Source: CAZGMC01 sp964526565 (GTDB lineage: Bacteria > Pseudomonadota > Alphaproteobacteria > DSM-16000 > Inquilinaceae). Taken from it: a stretch of DNA of 24,608 bases. Location: the NCBI GenBank assembly GCA_964526565.1, contig CAZGMC010000063.1, positions 1 to 24,608 on the forward strand, written 5' to 3'. Position numbers and translations under genes: made by a program. Within the stretch, counting starts at the first letter, position 1, and the number at the start of each line of letters is the position of its first letter. Positions 1 through 9,583 of this stretch are shown one piece after another. The notes beneath the pieces are model-generated. The model ran no database searches, was not told where the DNA came from, and was given only the letters and a program-made list of their open reading frames with translations.

Positions 1-1305
1 CCGACGATGAAGGAGACCCCCAGTGAGGCGCAGATCGTCTCGCACCGGCTCATGCTGCGCGCCGGCATGATCCGGCAGGCCAGCGCCGGGATCTACTCCT
101 GGCTGCCGCTGGGGCTGCGCGTGCTCAAGAACATCGAGCAGATCGTGCGCGAGGAGCAGGACGCCGCCGGCTGCCAGGAGATGATCCTGCCGACCATCCA
201 GTCGGCCGACCTGTGGCGCGAGAGCGGCCGTTACGAGGACTACGGCAAGGAGATGCTGCGCATCCGCGACCGGCACGACCGCGAGATGCTGTACGGCCCC
301 ACCGCCGAGGAGGTGATCACCGACGTGTTCCGCGGCTCGCTGAGGAGCTACCGCGACCTGCCCAAGCTGCTCTACCAGATCCACTGGAAGTTCCGTGACG
401 AGGTGCGGCCGCGCTTCGGCGTCATGCGCGGGCGCGAGTTTCAGATGAAGGACGCGTACAGCTTCGACGTCGACTACGAGGCCGCCCGCGTTTCCTACAG
501 CAAGATGTTCGTTGCCTATTTGCGCACCTTCGCCCGCATGGGCCTGAAGGCCATCCCCATGGAGGCGGAGACCGGCCCGATCGGCGGCAATCTGAGCCAC
601 GAATTCATCATCCTGGCCGACACCGGCGAGAGTGCGGTGTACTGCCACGGCGACTATCTGGACTACGACGTGCTCGACGCCGGCATCGACTACGAGCGCG
701 ACCTGGCGCCGATCGTCGATTTCTGGACGAGCCGCTATGCTCGCACCGACGAGAAGCACGACGAGGCCGCGTTCGGCACCGAGGTGCCCGAGGCCAGGCA
801 GGTCCGCCGCCGCGGCATCGAGGTCGGCCACATCTTCTATTTCGGCACCAAGTACTCGGCGCCGATGAACGCCACCGTGACGCTGCCCAACGACGAGCAG
901 GTGCCGGTCCACATGGGCTCCTACGGCATCGGCGTGTCGCGGCTGGTCGGCGCCATCATCGAGGCATCCCACGACGACGCCGGCATCGTCTGGCCGGACA
1001 GCGTTGCACCGTTCAACGTCGGGCTGGTCAACCTGAAGGTCGGCGATGCCGAGTGCGACCGGGTCTGCGGCGAGATCTATCAGCGCCTCGAGGCCGCCAA
1101 CTTCTCGGTGCTGTACGATGACCGCGAGGAGCGGGCCGGCGCCAAGTTCGCCGACATGGACCTGATCGGCCTGCCGTGGCAGCTCGTCGTCGGGCCGCGC
1201 GGGCTGAAAGAGGGGCAGATCGAGCTCAAGCGCCGCGCCACCGGCGAGCGCGCCGAGATGAGCTTCGACGTCGCCATGGGCCGGCTGCGCGCGCACCGCG
1301 GCTGA
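1..1305 (+). CDS. proS: Prolyl-tRNA synthetase, 5' end cut by window edge
   Basis: ProS charges tRNA-Pro with proline in the cytoplasm. It is a class II aminoacyl-tRNA synthetase. The frame is open from base 1 (Pro-Thr-Met-Lys-Glu-Thr), and family members normally have about ten more residues before this KETP segment. The true start is therefore upstream, and the ATG at 7 is internal. Class II motif 1 lies around SAGIYSWLPLG. Motif 2 is the FRDEVRPRFGVMRGREFQMKD stretch near codons 129-150. Motif 3 is GSYGIGVSR. The chain goes straight from the GPIGGNLSHEF segment to the GHIFYFGTKYSAP segment without the roughly 180-residue editing insert of the E. coli enzyme, and about 434 codons are visible. 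This short form is the usual alphaproteobacterial type. It is followed 77 nt later by lolC on the same strand. Confidence 0.97.
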   Translation, partial: PTMKETPSEAQIVSHRLMLRAGMIRQASAGIYSWLPLGLRVLKNIEQIVREEQDAAGCQEMILPTIQSADLWRESGRYEDYGKEMLRIRDRHDREMLYGPTAEEVITDVFRGSLRSYRDLPKLLYQIHWKFRDEVRPRFGVMRGREFQMKDAYSFDVDYEAARVSYSKMFVAYLRTFARMGLKAIPMEAETGPIGGNLSHEFIILADTGESAVYCHGDYLDYDVLDAGIDYERDLAPIVDFWTSRYARTDEKHDEAAFGTEVPEARQVRRRGIEVGHIFYFGTKYSAPMNATVTLPNDEQVPVHMGSYGIGVSRLVGAIIEASHDDAGIVWPDSVAPFNVGLVNLKVGDAECDRVCGEIYQRLEAANFSVLYDDREERAGAKFADMDLIGLPWQLVVGPRGLKEGQIELKRRATGERAEMSFDVAMGRLRAHRG

Positions 1306-1382
1306 CCGGCCGCCGGCTCGCCTTGGAGTTGCCACAAAGCGGCGCATGCTGACGCGCATCCGCGCGCAGGACACGGAGCCCG

Positions 1383-2627
1383 ATGTTCAATCCTTTCGAA
1401 CGCATGGTCGCCTTCCGCTACCTTCGGGCGCGGCGGCGGGAGGGCTTCATTTCGATCATTGCCGGGTTCTCCCTGCTCGGCATCGCGCTGGGCGTGGCCA
1501 CACTGATCATCGTCATGGCGGTGATGAACGGCTTCCGCGAGGAGCTGGTCGACCGCGTGCTCGGCCTCAACGGCCATCTCAACGTCTATGCGCTGGGTGG
1601 CGGCGGGCTGACCCACTATGACGAGCGCGTCGGGCAGATCGAGCGGGTGCCGGGCGTCGTCCAGGTGACACCGGCGATCGAGGCGCAGGCGCTGGTCGTG
1701 CACCGCGACCAGGCCTCCGGTGCCGTCGTCCGCGGCGTGCCCCCGGACTACCTGACATCGCGGCCGGCGCTGGCCGCGGACCTGATCGGCGACCCTGAGG
1801 CGTTCCAGGGGACGGAGGTGATCGCCATCGGCCGGCGCATGGCCAACCGGCTGGGGGTGTGGACCGGCGACGACCTGACGCTGATCGCCCCGCAGGGCAC
1901 GCCGACCGCGTTCGGCACCATGCCGCGCATGCGCGCCTACGAGATCGTCGCCATCTTCGAGGCCGGCATGTACGAGTACGACAATACCTTCATCTACATG
2001 CCGCTGGCGGCCGCGCAAATCTTCTACCGCATGCCCGACCAGGTGAATGCGCTGGAGGTGTTCGTCCAGGACCCCGATGCGGTGGACCGCATGCGCACCG
2101 CCATCGGCCCGGCGGTGGCCGGGTGGGGCCGGATGTGGGACTGGCAGCAGGCCAACTCCAGCTTTTTCACGGCGCTGCAGGTGGAACGCAACGTCATGTT
2201 CCTGATCCTGACGCTGATCATCCTGGTCGCCGCCTTCAACATCATTTCCGGCATGGTCATGCTGGTGAAGGACAAGGGCCGCGACATCGCCATCCTGCGC
2301 ACCATGGGCGCGACGCGGGCCATGATCCTGCGCGTGTTCTTCCTGACCGGCGCCTCGATCGGTGTTGTCGGCACGCTGGCCGGGCTGGGCCTGGGCATCG
2401 CCTTCACCGAGAACATCCAGGCGATCCAGGGCTGGCTGGAACGGCTGACCGGCACCGACCTGTTCAATGCCGAGATCTATTTCCTGACCCAGCTGCCGGC
2501 GGTGATCGACTGGGGCGAGGTGGCGGCGGTGACCGGCATGGCGCTGGGCCTGTCGTTCCTGGCCACGATCTATCCGGCGTGGCGGGCCGCCCGGCTCGAT
2601 CCGGTCGAGGCGCTGCGCTATGAATGA
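1383..2627 (+). CDS. lolC: Lipoprotein-releasing ABC transporter permease, LolC/LolE family
   Basis: This is the inner-membrane permease of the Lol system, which extracts outer-membrane lipoproteins from the inner membrane and passes them to LolA. The protein has 414 residues, the normal family length. One membrane segment lies near the N-terminus (about residues 24-48). A large periplasmic domain follows to about 268. Three more segments lie at about 271-294, 313-338 and 378-400, the FtsX-like topology. The N-terminal FERMVAFRYLRARR and the KDKGRDIAILRTMGA coupling loop after TM2 are typical of the family. Only one permease gene is present, so it probably acts as a homodimer, and calling it LolC rather than LolE is arbitrary. 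The ATG at 1383 has a weak CGGAG at 1374-1378. Its stop overlaps the lolD start by 8 nt, so the two are probably translated together. Confidence 0.94.
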   Translation: MFNPFERMVAFRYLRARRREGFISIIAGFSLLGIALGVATLIIVMAVMNGFREELVDRVLGLNGHLNVYALGGGGLTHYDERVGQIERVPGVVQVTPAIEAQALVVHRDQASGAVVRGVPPDYLTSRPALAADLIGDPEAFQGTEVIAIGRRMANRLGVWTGDDLTLIAPQGTPTAFGTMPRMRAYEIVAIFEAGMYEYDNTFIYMPLAAAQIFYRMPDQVNALEVFVQDPDAVDRMRTAIGPAVAGWGRMWDWQQANSSFFTALQVERNVMFLILTLIILVAAFNIISGMVMLVKDKGRDIAILRTMGATRAMILRVFFLTGASIGVVGTLAGLGLGIAFTENIQAIQGWLERLTGTDLFNAEIYFLTQLPAVIDWGEVAAVTGMALGLSFLATIYPAWRAARLDPVEALRYE

Positions 2628-3339
2628 GGCGGCAGCCCCCCTGGCGACGCACGCGGCGACGGCGCGGCCGCTGCTCCACCTGGAGCGCGTGTTCCGCACC
2701 TTCAGCCAGGCCGGCCGCACCCTGGAGGTGCTGCGCGGCATCGACCTGTCGGTGGCGCCGGGCGAGATGGTCGCCCTGGTCGGCCCCAGTGGTGCCGGCA
2801 AGTCGACCCTGCTGCAGATCGCCGGCCTGCTGGAGCGGCCGACCAGCGGCGAGGTGGTGATCGACGGCCGGCCGTGCAGCCGGCTGAGCGACCTGCAGCG
2901 CACCGAGCTGCGCCGCACGGCGGTCGGCTTCGTCTACCAGTTCCACCACCTGCTGCCCGAGTTCAGCGCGGTCGAGAACGTCGCCATGCCGCGCATCATC
3001 GCCGGCTCACCGCGCCGCCGGGCCGTGCGCGACGCCAACGAGCTGCTGCGCCGCGTCGGCCTGGCGGCCCGCGCCGGCCACCGCCCGGCCCGCCTGTCCG
3101 GCGGCGAGCAGCAGCGCGTCGCCATCGCCCGCGCCCTGGCCAACGAGCCCCGCCTGCTGCTTGCCGACGAGCCCACGGGCAACCTGGACCACGCCACCGC
3201 CGACGAGGTGTTCGACCTGCTGACCCGCCTGGTCCACACCCAGGGCGTCGCCGCCCTGGTCGCCACCCACAATCTCGATCTGGCCGACCGCATGGACCGG
3301 ATCCTGGAACTGCGCGACGGGGTGGTGGTGGCGGGGTAG
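2620..3339 (+). CDS. lolD: Lipoprotein-releasing ABC transporter ATP-binding protein
   Basis: LolD is the cytoplasmic ATPase that powers the LolC/E permease. The 239-residue protein has all ABC motifs: Walker A GPSGAGKST at 55-63, Q-loop Gln107 in VYQFHHLLPEF, signature LSGGEQQ at 159-165, Walker B LLLADEP at 179-185, and the H-loop histidine at 217. The FHHLLPEFSAVENVAMP stretch after the Q-loop is characteristic of LolD within the MacB/FtsE-like group. The ATG lies inside the 3' end of lolC (8-nt overlap), which supports this start and points to an operon. The first 17 residues are an Ala/Thr-rich extension of no evident function. MacB-type transporters are the main alternative, but the adjacent LolC-type permease makes LolD the better call. 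Confidence 0.95.
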   Translation: MNEAAAPLATHAATARPLLHLERVFRTFSQAGRTLEVLRGIDLSVAPGEMVALVGPSGAGKSTLLQIAGLLERPTSGEVVIDGRPCSRLSDLQRTELRRTAVGFVYQFHHLLPEFSAVENVAMPRIIAGSPRRRAVRDANELLRRVGLAARAGHRPARLSGGEQQRVAIARALANEPRLLLADEPTGNLDHATADEVFDLLTRLVHTQGVAALVATHNLDLADRMDRILELRDGVVVAG

Positions 3340-3407
3340 GAGGCGTATCTTCTGGCCATGAGCGATGAGACGCTGACCAGGGCCATGCGCGCGCCATTCC
3401 CGATCCC

Positions 3408-4025
3408 TTGGTGCCGCTGACCAAGCGGGAGCTCCGCCGCGGCAAGCCACAGCGGGCGGGCTTTGCGGCCGTGCCGCGGCGGCCGGTGGTGCTGGTTCTC
3501 GACAGCCTGAAATGCGGCCACAACGTCGGCACGATCCTGCGGTTGGCCGACGCACTGCTCGTCCGCGAAGTGTACATCTGCGGCAACACGCTGGTGCCGC
3601 CGAACCGGAAAATCACTGCCGGTTCGCGAGGGGCGGAGCGATGGGTGCCGTGGCAGTATGCGCCCGACGCGGGGGCAGTCGTCGGGCGGCTCAAGGGCGA
3701 GGGCAGTTTCGTTGTGGCTGTCGAGATGACCGCCGCCAGCATACCGTTTCACGAGGTGGCCTACCGCTTTCCGCTCTGCCTCGTCGTCGGGCGCGAGTTT
3801 GATGGCGTCTTGCCGGAGGTCCTGGGGCTGGCCGACGCCACGGCGCATCTGCCGATCCATGGAATGGCCAATTCGATCAACGTCGCCGCGGCGACGGCAG
3901 TGATGCTGTACGAGATCGACCGTCGGCTCACGGCTGCCACGTGTCTTCCCAAGACGGTTTCAGATGAGGACTGCGCTTGCGAAGATCGGCGATCTCCTTC
4001 TGATACCAGCGGGCCAAACGGTTGA
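3408..4025 (+). CDS. SpoU/TrmH-family RNA 2'-O-methyltransferase, possibly frameshifted at 5' end
   Basis: This is a SPOUT-fold methyltransferase that would put a 2'-O-methyl group on rRNA or tRNA using S-adenosylmethionine. The target cannot be read from sequence. Counting from a TTG start at 3408, motif 1 is NVGTILR at 39-45, motif 2 is GREFDG at 128-133 (family pattern GxExxG), and motif 3 is the SINVAAA stretch from 156, which forms the SAM-binding knot. The body is close to a minimal SPOUT domain. The TTG has no Shine-Dalgarno sequence. An ATG at 3358, behind AGGAGG at 3338-3343, opens a plausible 20-codon N-terminus in another frame that stops at 3418-3420, so one missing base may have separated the true start. 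The tail after DRR (about residue 173) is Ser/Asp/Cys-rich and unlike the family, so the 3' end may also be altered. Confidence 0.8.
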   Translation: MVPLTKRELRRGKPQRAGFAAVPRRPVVLVLDSLKCGHNVGTILRLADALLVREVYICGNTLVPPNRKITAGSRGAERWVPWQYAPDAGAVVGRLKGEGSFVVAVEMTAASIPFHEVAYRFPLCLVVGREFDGVLPEVLGLADATAHLPIHGMANSINVAAATAVMLYEIDRRLTAATCLPKTVSDEDCACEDRRSPSDTSGPNG

Positions 4026-4577
4026 CCCGTCTCCTGCTGCCCCTTGCGATCGGGCATGGCGCGCGCTGCTGCTGGCAACCGTTCGCCCAGTCAAACAGAA
4101 AGCGCTCGGTAGTGGTGCAGTCAACAAATACTTAGGACAGCAGCACGATCCTTGGCAAAATCCTGACTGTCATCGCGAGCGAAGCGTGGCGATCCAGACC
4201 TGGCACCGCCAATTCAGAAAGTCATTAATCGCGCGTGCGGCACCACTGGATCGCCACGCTTCGCTCGCGATGACGGCCGTTCTGGCGGATATATTTTGCA
4301 GGATACCAATAATGATTTCAAATACCGAAGCGGCCGACCTGTGCCATGCCTGCCCGCTTTGGCAGCAGCCATTGGCGTCGTCCCGTCACCAGCAAGGGCC
4401 GCTGGTATGACAGTTCCGAATCGTCTTGAGCGCGAACTCCTTCTGTCGGCTGGGCCGCGTCTTTGCGAAGCCCGCCGGATGCCGCGAATCCATCCCCGCA
4501 ATCCACAGACGGCGCCTGTCTGTTTGCCATGACACCGCCGCCACGGGCTGCAAGACTCCCACAAGGAGTCGCCAGAC
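4026..4577 (+). other. Intergenic gap between trmH-like gene and dnaE
   Basis: No gene with family motifs or convincing codon use lies here. The gap holds the 29-bp inverted repeat at 4169-4274. An A/T-rich patch at about 4289-4326 could contain a dnaE promoter, but I could not fit a convincing -35/-10 pair. At its left edge, the minus strand (3928-4026) reads as a possible protein C-terminus, described under findings. Short open frames crossing the gap on both strands, such as those giving RHASLAMT or SSRAKRGDP, are translations of the repeat and are not credible genes. The dnaE ribosome-binding site, AAGGAG, is at 4563-4568, nine bases before the start. Confidence 0.7.
4169..4274. repeat. 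Perfect 29-bp inverted repeat, REP-like dispersed element
   Basis: The left arm at 4169-4197 begins GTCATCGCGAGCG and ends GGCGATCCAG. The right arm at 4246-4274 is its exact reverse complement, 29 of 29 bases, with 48 nt between the arms. Transcribed, it would form a long stable hairpin. The arm resembles the widely dispersed GTCATxGCGAG...GCGATCCAG repeats of many proteobacterial genomes. Whether other copies exist in this genome cannot be seen from one window. It lacks a T-tract, so it is not a classic intrinsic terminator, although it may end transcription or stabilise the upstream mRNA. Confidence 0.85.
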
Positions 4578-7500
4578 ATGCCCCATGCCGATTTCGTCCA
4601 TCTGCGCGTCCATTCGGCCTATTCGCTCTCGGAAGGGGCGATCAAGGTCAAGGAGCTGGTCGGGTTGTGCAAGGCCAACCGGATGCCGGCGGTGGCCGTC
4701 ACCGATACCGGCAACCTGTTCGGGGCGCTGGAGTTCGCGCTGGCGGCGGCGGAGGCCGGGGTGCAGCCGATCGCCGGCACCGTGCTGGCCCTCAGCCGCG
4801 ATGCCTCCGGCAAGGGGGGCGGCACCATCGCCTCCGGCGCTGCGGGCGGGGCCAATGGCGCCGGCAACGGCCCGGCCGGCCGCAACGGCGGCCATCGTGC
4901 CGCGCCGGACCGCATCGTCCTGCTGGCCCAGAGCGAGGCCGGCTACCGCAACCTGATGGCCCTGTCCAGCAAGGCCTACCTGGAAAGCGATGCCGGCGAC
5001 GAACCGCAGGTGCCGTGGTCGGCGCTGGAGGGGCGCACCGAGGGTCTGATCGCGCTCACCGGCGGTCCCGGCGGGCCGGTCGGCCGGGCGCTGGCCGACG
5101 GGCAGGCCGCTGCCGCAGAGGCGGCGCTGGAGGCGCTCGCCGCGCTGTTCCCCGGCCGGCTCTATGTCGAGCTGATGCGCCATGGCGACCCGGTCGAGGA
5201 CCGCATCGAGCCGGCCCTGGTCGACCTCGCGTACGCCCACGACCTGCCGCTGGTCGCCACCAACGACTGCCACTTCGCCAATGAGGCGCTGTACGAGGCA
5301 CACGACGCCCTGCTGTGCATCGCCGACGGCACCTATGTCGTCGAGAACGATCGCCGCCGCGTCACGCCGGAGCACCGCTTCAAGTCGGCGGAGGAGATGC
5401 GCGCCCTGTTCGCCGACCTGCCCGAGGCGGTCGACAACACCCTGGTCATCGCCCGCCGCTGCGCCTTCATGCCGGCCAGGCACAAGCCGATCCTGCCGGC
5501 CTTTCCCACCCATGGCGGCCGCAGCGAGGAGGATGAGCTGCGCGCCCAGGCCCGCGACGGCCTGGACCGCCGGCTGGAGGTCCACCTGCCGCCGGACCCG
5601 GCCGACCCGGACGCCCGCGCCGCCGCGGCGACGCCCTATTACGAGCGCCTCGATTTCGAGCTGTCGGTCATCATCAAGATGGGTTTCGCCGGCTACTTCC
5701 TGATCGTGTCGGATTTTATCAAGTGGGCCAAGGCGAAAGGCATTCCGGTGGGGCCGGGGCGCGGCTCCGGTGCCGCCTCGGTGGTCGCCTGGTCGCTGAC
5801 CATCACCGACCTCGACCCGCTGCGCTTCAGCCTGCTGTTCGAGCGGTTTCTCAACCCCGAGCGCGTGTCGATGCCGGACTTCGACATCGACTTCTGCCAG
5901 GACCGCCGCGACGAGGTGATCGGCTACGTCGCCGACAGGTACGGCCACGACAAGGTCGCCCAGATCATCACCTTCGGCAAGCTGCAGGCGCGCGCCGCCC
6001 TGCGCGACGTGGGCCGCGTGCTGCAGGTGCCGTACCCGCAGGTCGACCGGCTGTGCAAGATGGTGCCGAACAACCCGGCCAAGCCGGTCACCCTGCAGCA
6101 GGCCGTGGACGGCGAACCGCAGCTGCAGGAGGCCCGGGCGAAGGACGAGCGCGTGGCGAAGATGATCGACATCGCGCTCAAGCTCGAGGGGTTGTACCGC
6201 CACGCCTCGACCCACGCCGCCGGCGTCGTCATCGGCGACCGGCCCCTGGCCGAGCTGGTGCCGCTCTACCGCGATCCCCGCGCGCCGATGCCGGTCACCC
6301 AGTTCAACATGAAGTTCGTCGAGCAGGCCGGCCTGGTGAAGTTCGACTTCCTGGGGCTGAAGACGCTGACCGTGCTGGCCCGTGCCATCGCCCTGATCGA
6401 GCAGGTCGAAGGCAAGCGGATCCCCCTGGACGCCCTGCCGCTCGAGGACGAGCGCACCTATGCCATGCTCAGCCGCGGCGAGACGACCGGGGTGTTCCAG
6501 CTGGAAAGCTCGGGCATGCGCGACGTGCTGCGCCGGCTCAAGCCCAACCGGTTCGAGGACATCATCGCCCTGGTCGCGCTCTACCGGCCGGGGCCGATGG
6601 ACAACATCCCGACCTACATCGACGTCAAGAACGGCAAGAAGGAGCCCGACTACCTGGATCCGTCGCTGCAGCCGATCCTGGCCGAGACCCACGGCATCAT
6701 GATCTACCAGGAGCAGGTCATGCAGGTCGCCCAGCAGCTCGCCGGCTATACGCTGGGCGGTGCCGACCTGCTGCGCCGCGCCATGGGCAAGAAGATCCAG
6801 GCGGAGATGGACGCCCAGAAGAAGACCTTCGTCGACGGGGCGGTCGGCCGCGGCGTCAGCAAGGCCAAGGCCGAGATGATCTTCGACCAGGTCGCCAAGT
6901 TCGCCGGCTACGGCTTCAACAAGGCCCATGCCGCCGGCTACGCCCTGGTCGCCTACCAGACCGGCTATTTGAAGGCCAACCACCCGGTGGCCTTCTTCGC
7001 CGCATCGATGACGCTCGACCTGGGCAATACCGACAAGCTCAACACCTTCCGCCAGGAACTCGACCGCCTCGGCATCAGGCTGCTCAGCCCCGACATCAAC
7101 CGCTCCGGCGCCGAGTTCACCGTGGAGGCGCTGCCCGACGGCAGCCGCGCCATCCGCTATGCCCTGGGCGCGGTCAAGGGGGTCGGCGTCGAGGCGATGA
7201 AGGCGCTTGTCGCCGAGCGCGAGAGCAACGGTCCGTTCAAGGACGTCTTCGACGTGGTTCGCCGCGTCGATCCGCGCACGCTCAACAAGCGCCAGATGGA
7301 AAGCCTGGTCCGCGCCGGCGCCTTCGACGGGCTGGAGCCCAACCGCGGCCGGCTGGCCGCCGGGATCGACACGGTGCTGCGCCATGGCCACGCCGCGGCG
7401 GCCGAGCGCGACAGCGGCCAGACCAGCCTGTTCGGCGGTGGCGACGCCGCCGCCGGCGCTCAGCCGCCGCCGCTGCCCACGGCCGACGACTGGGACCCGA

Positions 7501-8108
7501 TGGAGCGGCTGCGCCAGGAGTTCGATGCCATCGGCTTCTACCTCTCCGCCCACCCCATCGAGACCCGCAGCGTGCGGCGGGTCGGGGCCATGCCCTACCG
7601 CCAGCTCGAGACCGAGCGGCGCAGCGGCATGATCAAGCTGACCGGCATCGTCACCGCGCGGCGCGAGACGACGACCAAGGCCGGCAAGCGCATGGCCTTC
7701 GTCACGCTGTCGGACCCCAGCGGCCAGTACGAGGTGCTGATGTTCTCCGAGGTGCTGGCCGTGGCGCGGCCGCTGCTGGATGCCAACGCCGCACTGCTGC
7801 TGTCGGTCGAATCGCAGGTGCTTGAAGAGGGCCTGCGCCTGACCTGCCAGGGCGTGGAGGACCTGTACAAGGCCCTCGCCAAGACCGGCATCGGTCTGGA
7901 GATCATGATCGACGGCGAGCAGGCCGTGCGCCCATTGCATCAGGCACTGGAAGAGGGCGGCCGCGGGCGCGGCCGGGTCAGCCTGCTGGTCCGCCTGGGC
8001 AACGGCCGCGACGCCGAGATCGCGCTGCCCGGCCGCTATGCCGTCAGTGCGCAGGCTTTGGCCCGGATCCGCCGCATCGACGGCGTCCTCGACGCCCGCG
8101 AGGCCTGA
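4578..8108 (+). CDS. dnaE: DNA polymerase III alpha subunit (replicative polymerase)
   Basis: DnaE is the catalytic subunit of the replicative DNA polymerase. The 1176-residue length fits the family. The N-terminal PHP domain begins FVHLRVHSAYS (His8, His12). It has Arg10 and VTDT where metal-binding PHP domains carry His, as in E. coli DnaE, so PHP nuclease activity is unlikely and proofreading should come from a separate DnaQ. The polymerase domain carries GPGRGSGAAS, the PDFDIDF motif with Asp436 and Asp438, and KFDFLGLKT with Asp590. The spacing matches E. coli D401/D403/D555. A helix-hairpin-helix region (RTLNKRQMESLVRAGAFD), a clamp-binding motif QTSLF at 948-952 and an OB fold from about 1019 follow. 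A Gly/Ala/Asn-rich insertion sits at about 74-113. The ATG has AAGGAG nine bases upstream. Confidence 0.98.
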   Translation: MPHADFVHLRVHSAYSLSEGAIKVKELVGLCKANRMPAVAVTDTGNLFGALEFALAAAEAGVQPIAGTVLALSRDASGKGGGTIASGAAGGANGAGNGPAGRNGGHRAAPDRIVLLAQSEAGYRNLMALSSKAYLESDAGDEPQVPWSALEGRTEGLIALTGGPGGPVGRALADGQAAAAEAALEALAALFPGRLYVELMRHGDPVEDRIEPALVDLAYAHDLPLVATNDCHFANEALYEAHDALLCIADGTYVVENDRRRVTPEHRFKSAEEMRALFADLPEAVDNTLVIARRCAFMPARHKPILPAFPTHGGRSEEDELRAQARDGLDRRLEVHLPPDPADPDARAAAATPYYERLDFELSVIIKMGFAGYFLIVSDFIKWAKAKGIPVGPGRGSGAASVVAWSLTITDLDPLRFSLLFERFLNPERVSMPDFDIDFCQDRRDEVIGYVADRYGHDKVAQIITFGKLQARAALRDVGRVLQVPYPQVDRLCKMVPNNPAKPVTLQQAVDGEPQLQEARAKDERVAKMIDIALKLEGLYRHASTHAAGVVIGDRPLAELVPLYRDPRAPMPVTQFNMKFVEQAGLVKFDFLGLKTLTVLARAIALIEQVEGKRIPLDALPLEDERTYAMLSRGETTGVFQLESSGMRDVLRRLKPNRFEDIIALVALYRPGPMDNIPTYIDVKNGKKEPDYLDPSLQPILAETHGIMIYQEQVMQVAQQLAGYTLGGADLLRRAMGKKIQAEMDAQKKTFVDGAVGRGVSKAKAEMIFDQVAKFAGYGFNKAHAAGYALVAYQTGYLKANHPVAFFAASMTLDLGNTDKLNTFRQELDRLGIRLLSPDINRSGAEFTVEALPDGSRAIRYALGAVKGVGVEAMKALVAERESNGPFKDVFDVVRRVDPRTLNKRQMESLVRAGAFDGLEPNRGRLAAGIDTVLRHGHAAAAERDSGQTSLFGGGDAAAGAQPPPLPTADDWDPMERLRQEFDAIGFYLSAHPIETRSVRRVGAMPYRQLETERRSGMIKLTGIVTARRETTTKAGKRMAFVTLSDPSGQYEVLMFSEVLAVARPLLDANAALLLSVESQVLEEGLRLTCQGVEDLYKALAKTGIGLEIMIDGEQAVRPLHQALEEGGRGRGRVSLLVRLGNGRDAEIALPGRYAVSAQALARIRRIDGVLDAREA

Positions 8109-8120
8109 GCAGCGGTCGGC

Positions 8121-8140
8121 AGAGAGGGCCAGAGAGGGCC
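8121..8140. repeat. Tandem 10-bp duplication between convergent genes
   Basis: AGAGAGGGCC occurs twice in direct succession at 8121-8130 and 8131-8140, in the 51-nt gap between the dnaE stop and the stop of the convergent dehydrogenase gene. It is flanked by GTCGGC (8115-8120) and GCCGAC (8138-8143), a 6-bp inverted pair. The structure could contribute to transcription ending from both sides, but there is no T-tract and no function can be claimed. Confidence 0.5.
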
Positions 8141-8159
8141 GACGCCTGCAGGTTCCAGC

Positions 8160-9440
<1,281 letters not shown>

Positions 9441-9583
9441 GGCGTTCTTTGGCGTGGATGGTGTTGAACTCGGCAGGGGACACGCGCGGGCGGCGTGGCG
9501 GTTCCGCCGGCGACGCTTCTCATACGCCCAACCGGCGACCGCAACAAAGGCGAGTCGTCATGGCCATCCGATCGTTGCCTGCA

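Noticed and set aside
4296..4532. Small open frames in the trmH-dnaE gap on both strands
   Set aside because: They cross or lie next to the inverted repeat, have no family motifs, lack ribosome-binding sites and disagree with one another in frame.
4386..7940. A 1184-codon open frame on the minus strand, antisense to dnaE
   Set aside because: It is His/Gln/Asp/Gly/Val-rich without domain motifs, the usual shadow produced opposite a GC-rich gene with strong third-position bias. The plus-strand frame carries all DnaE motifs.
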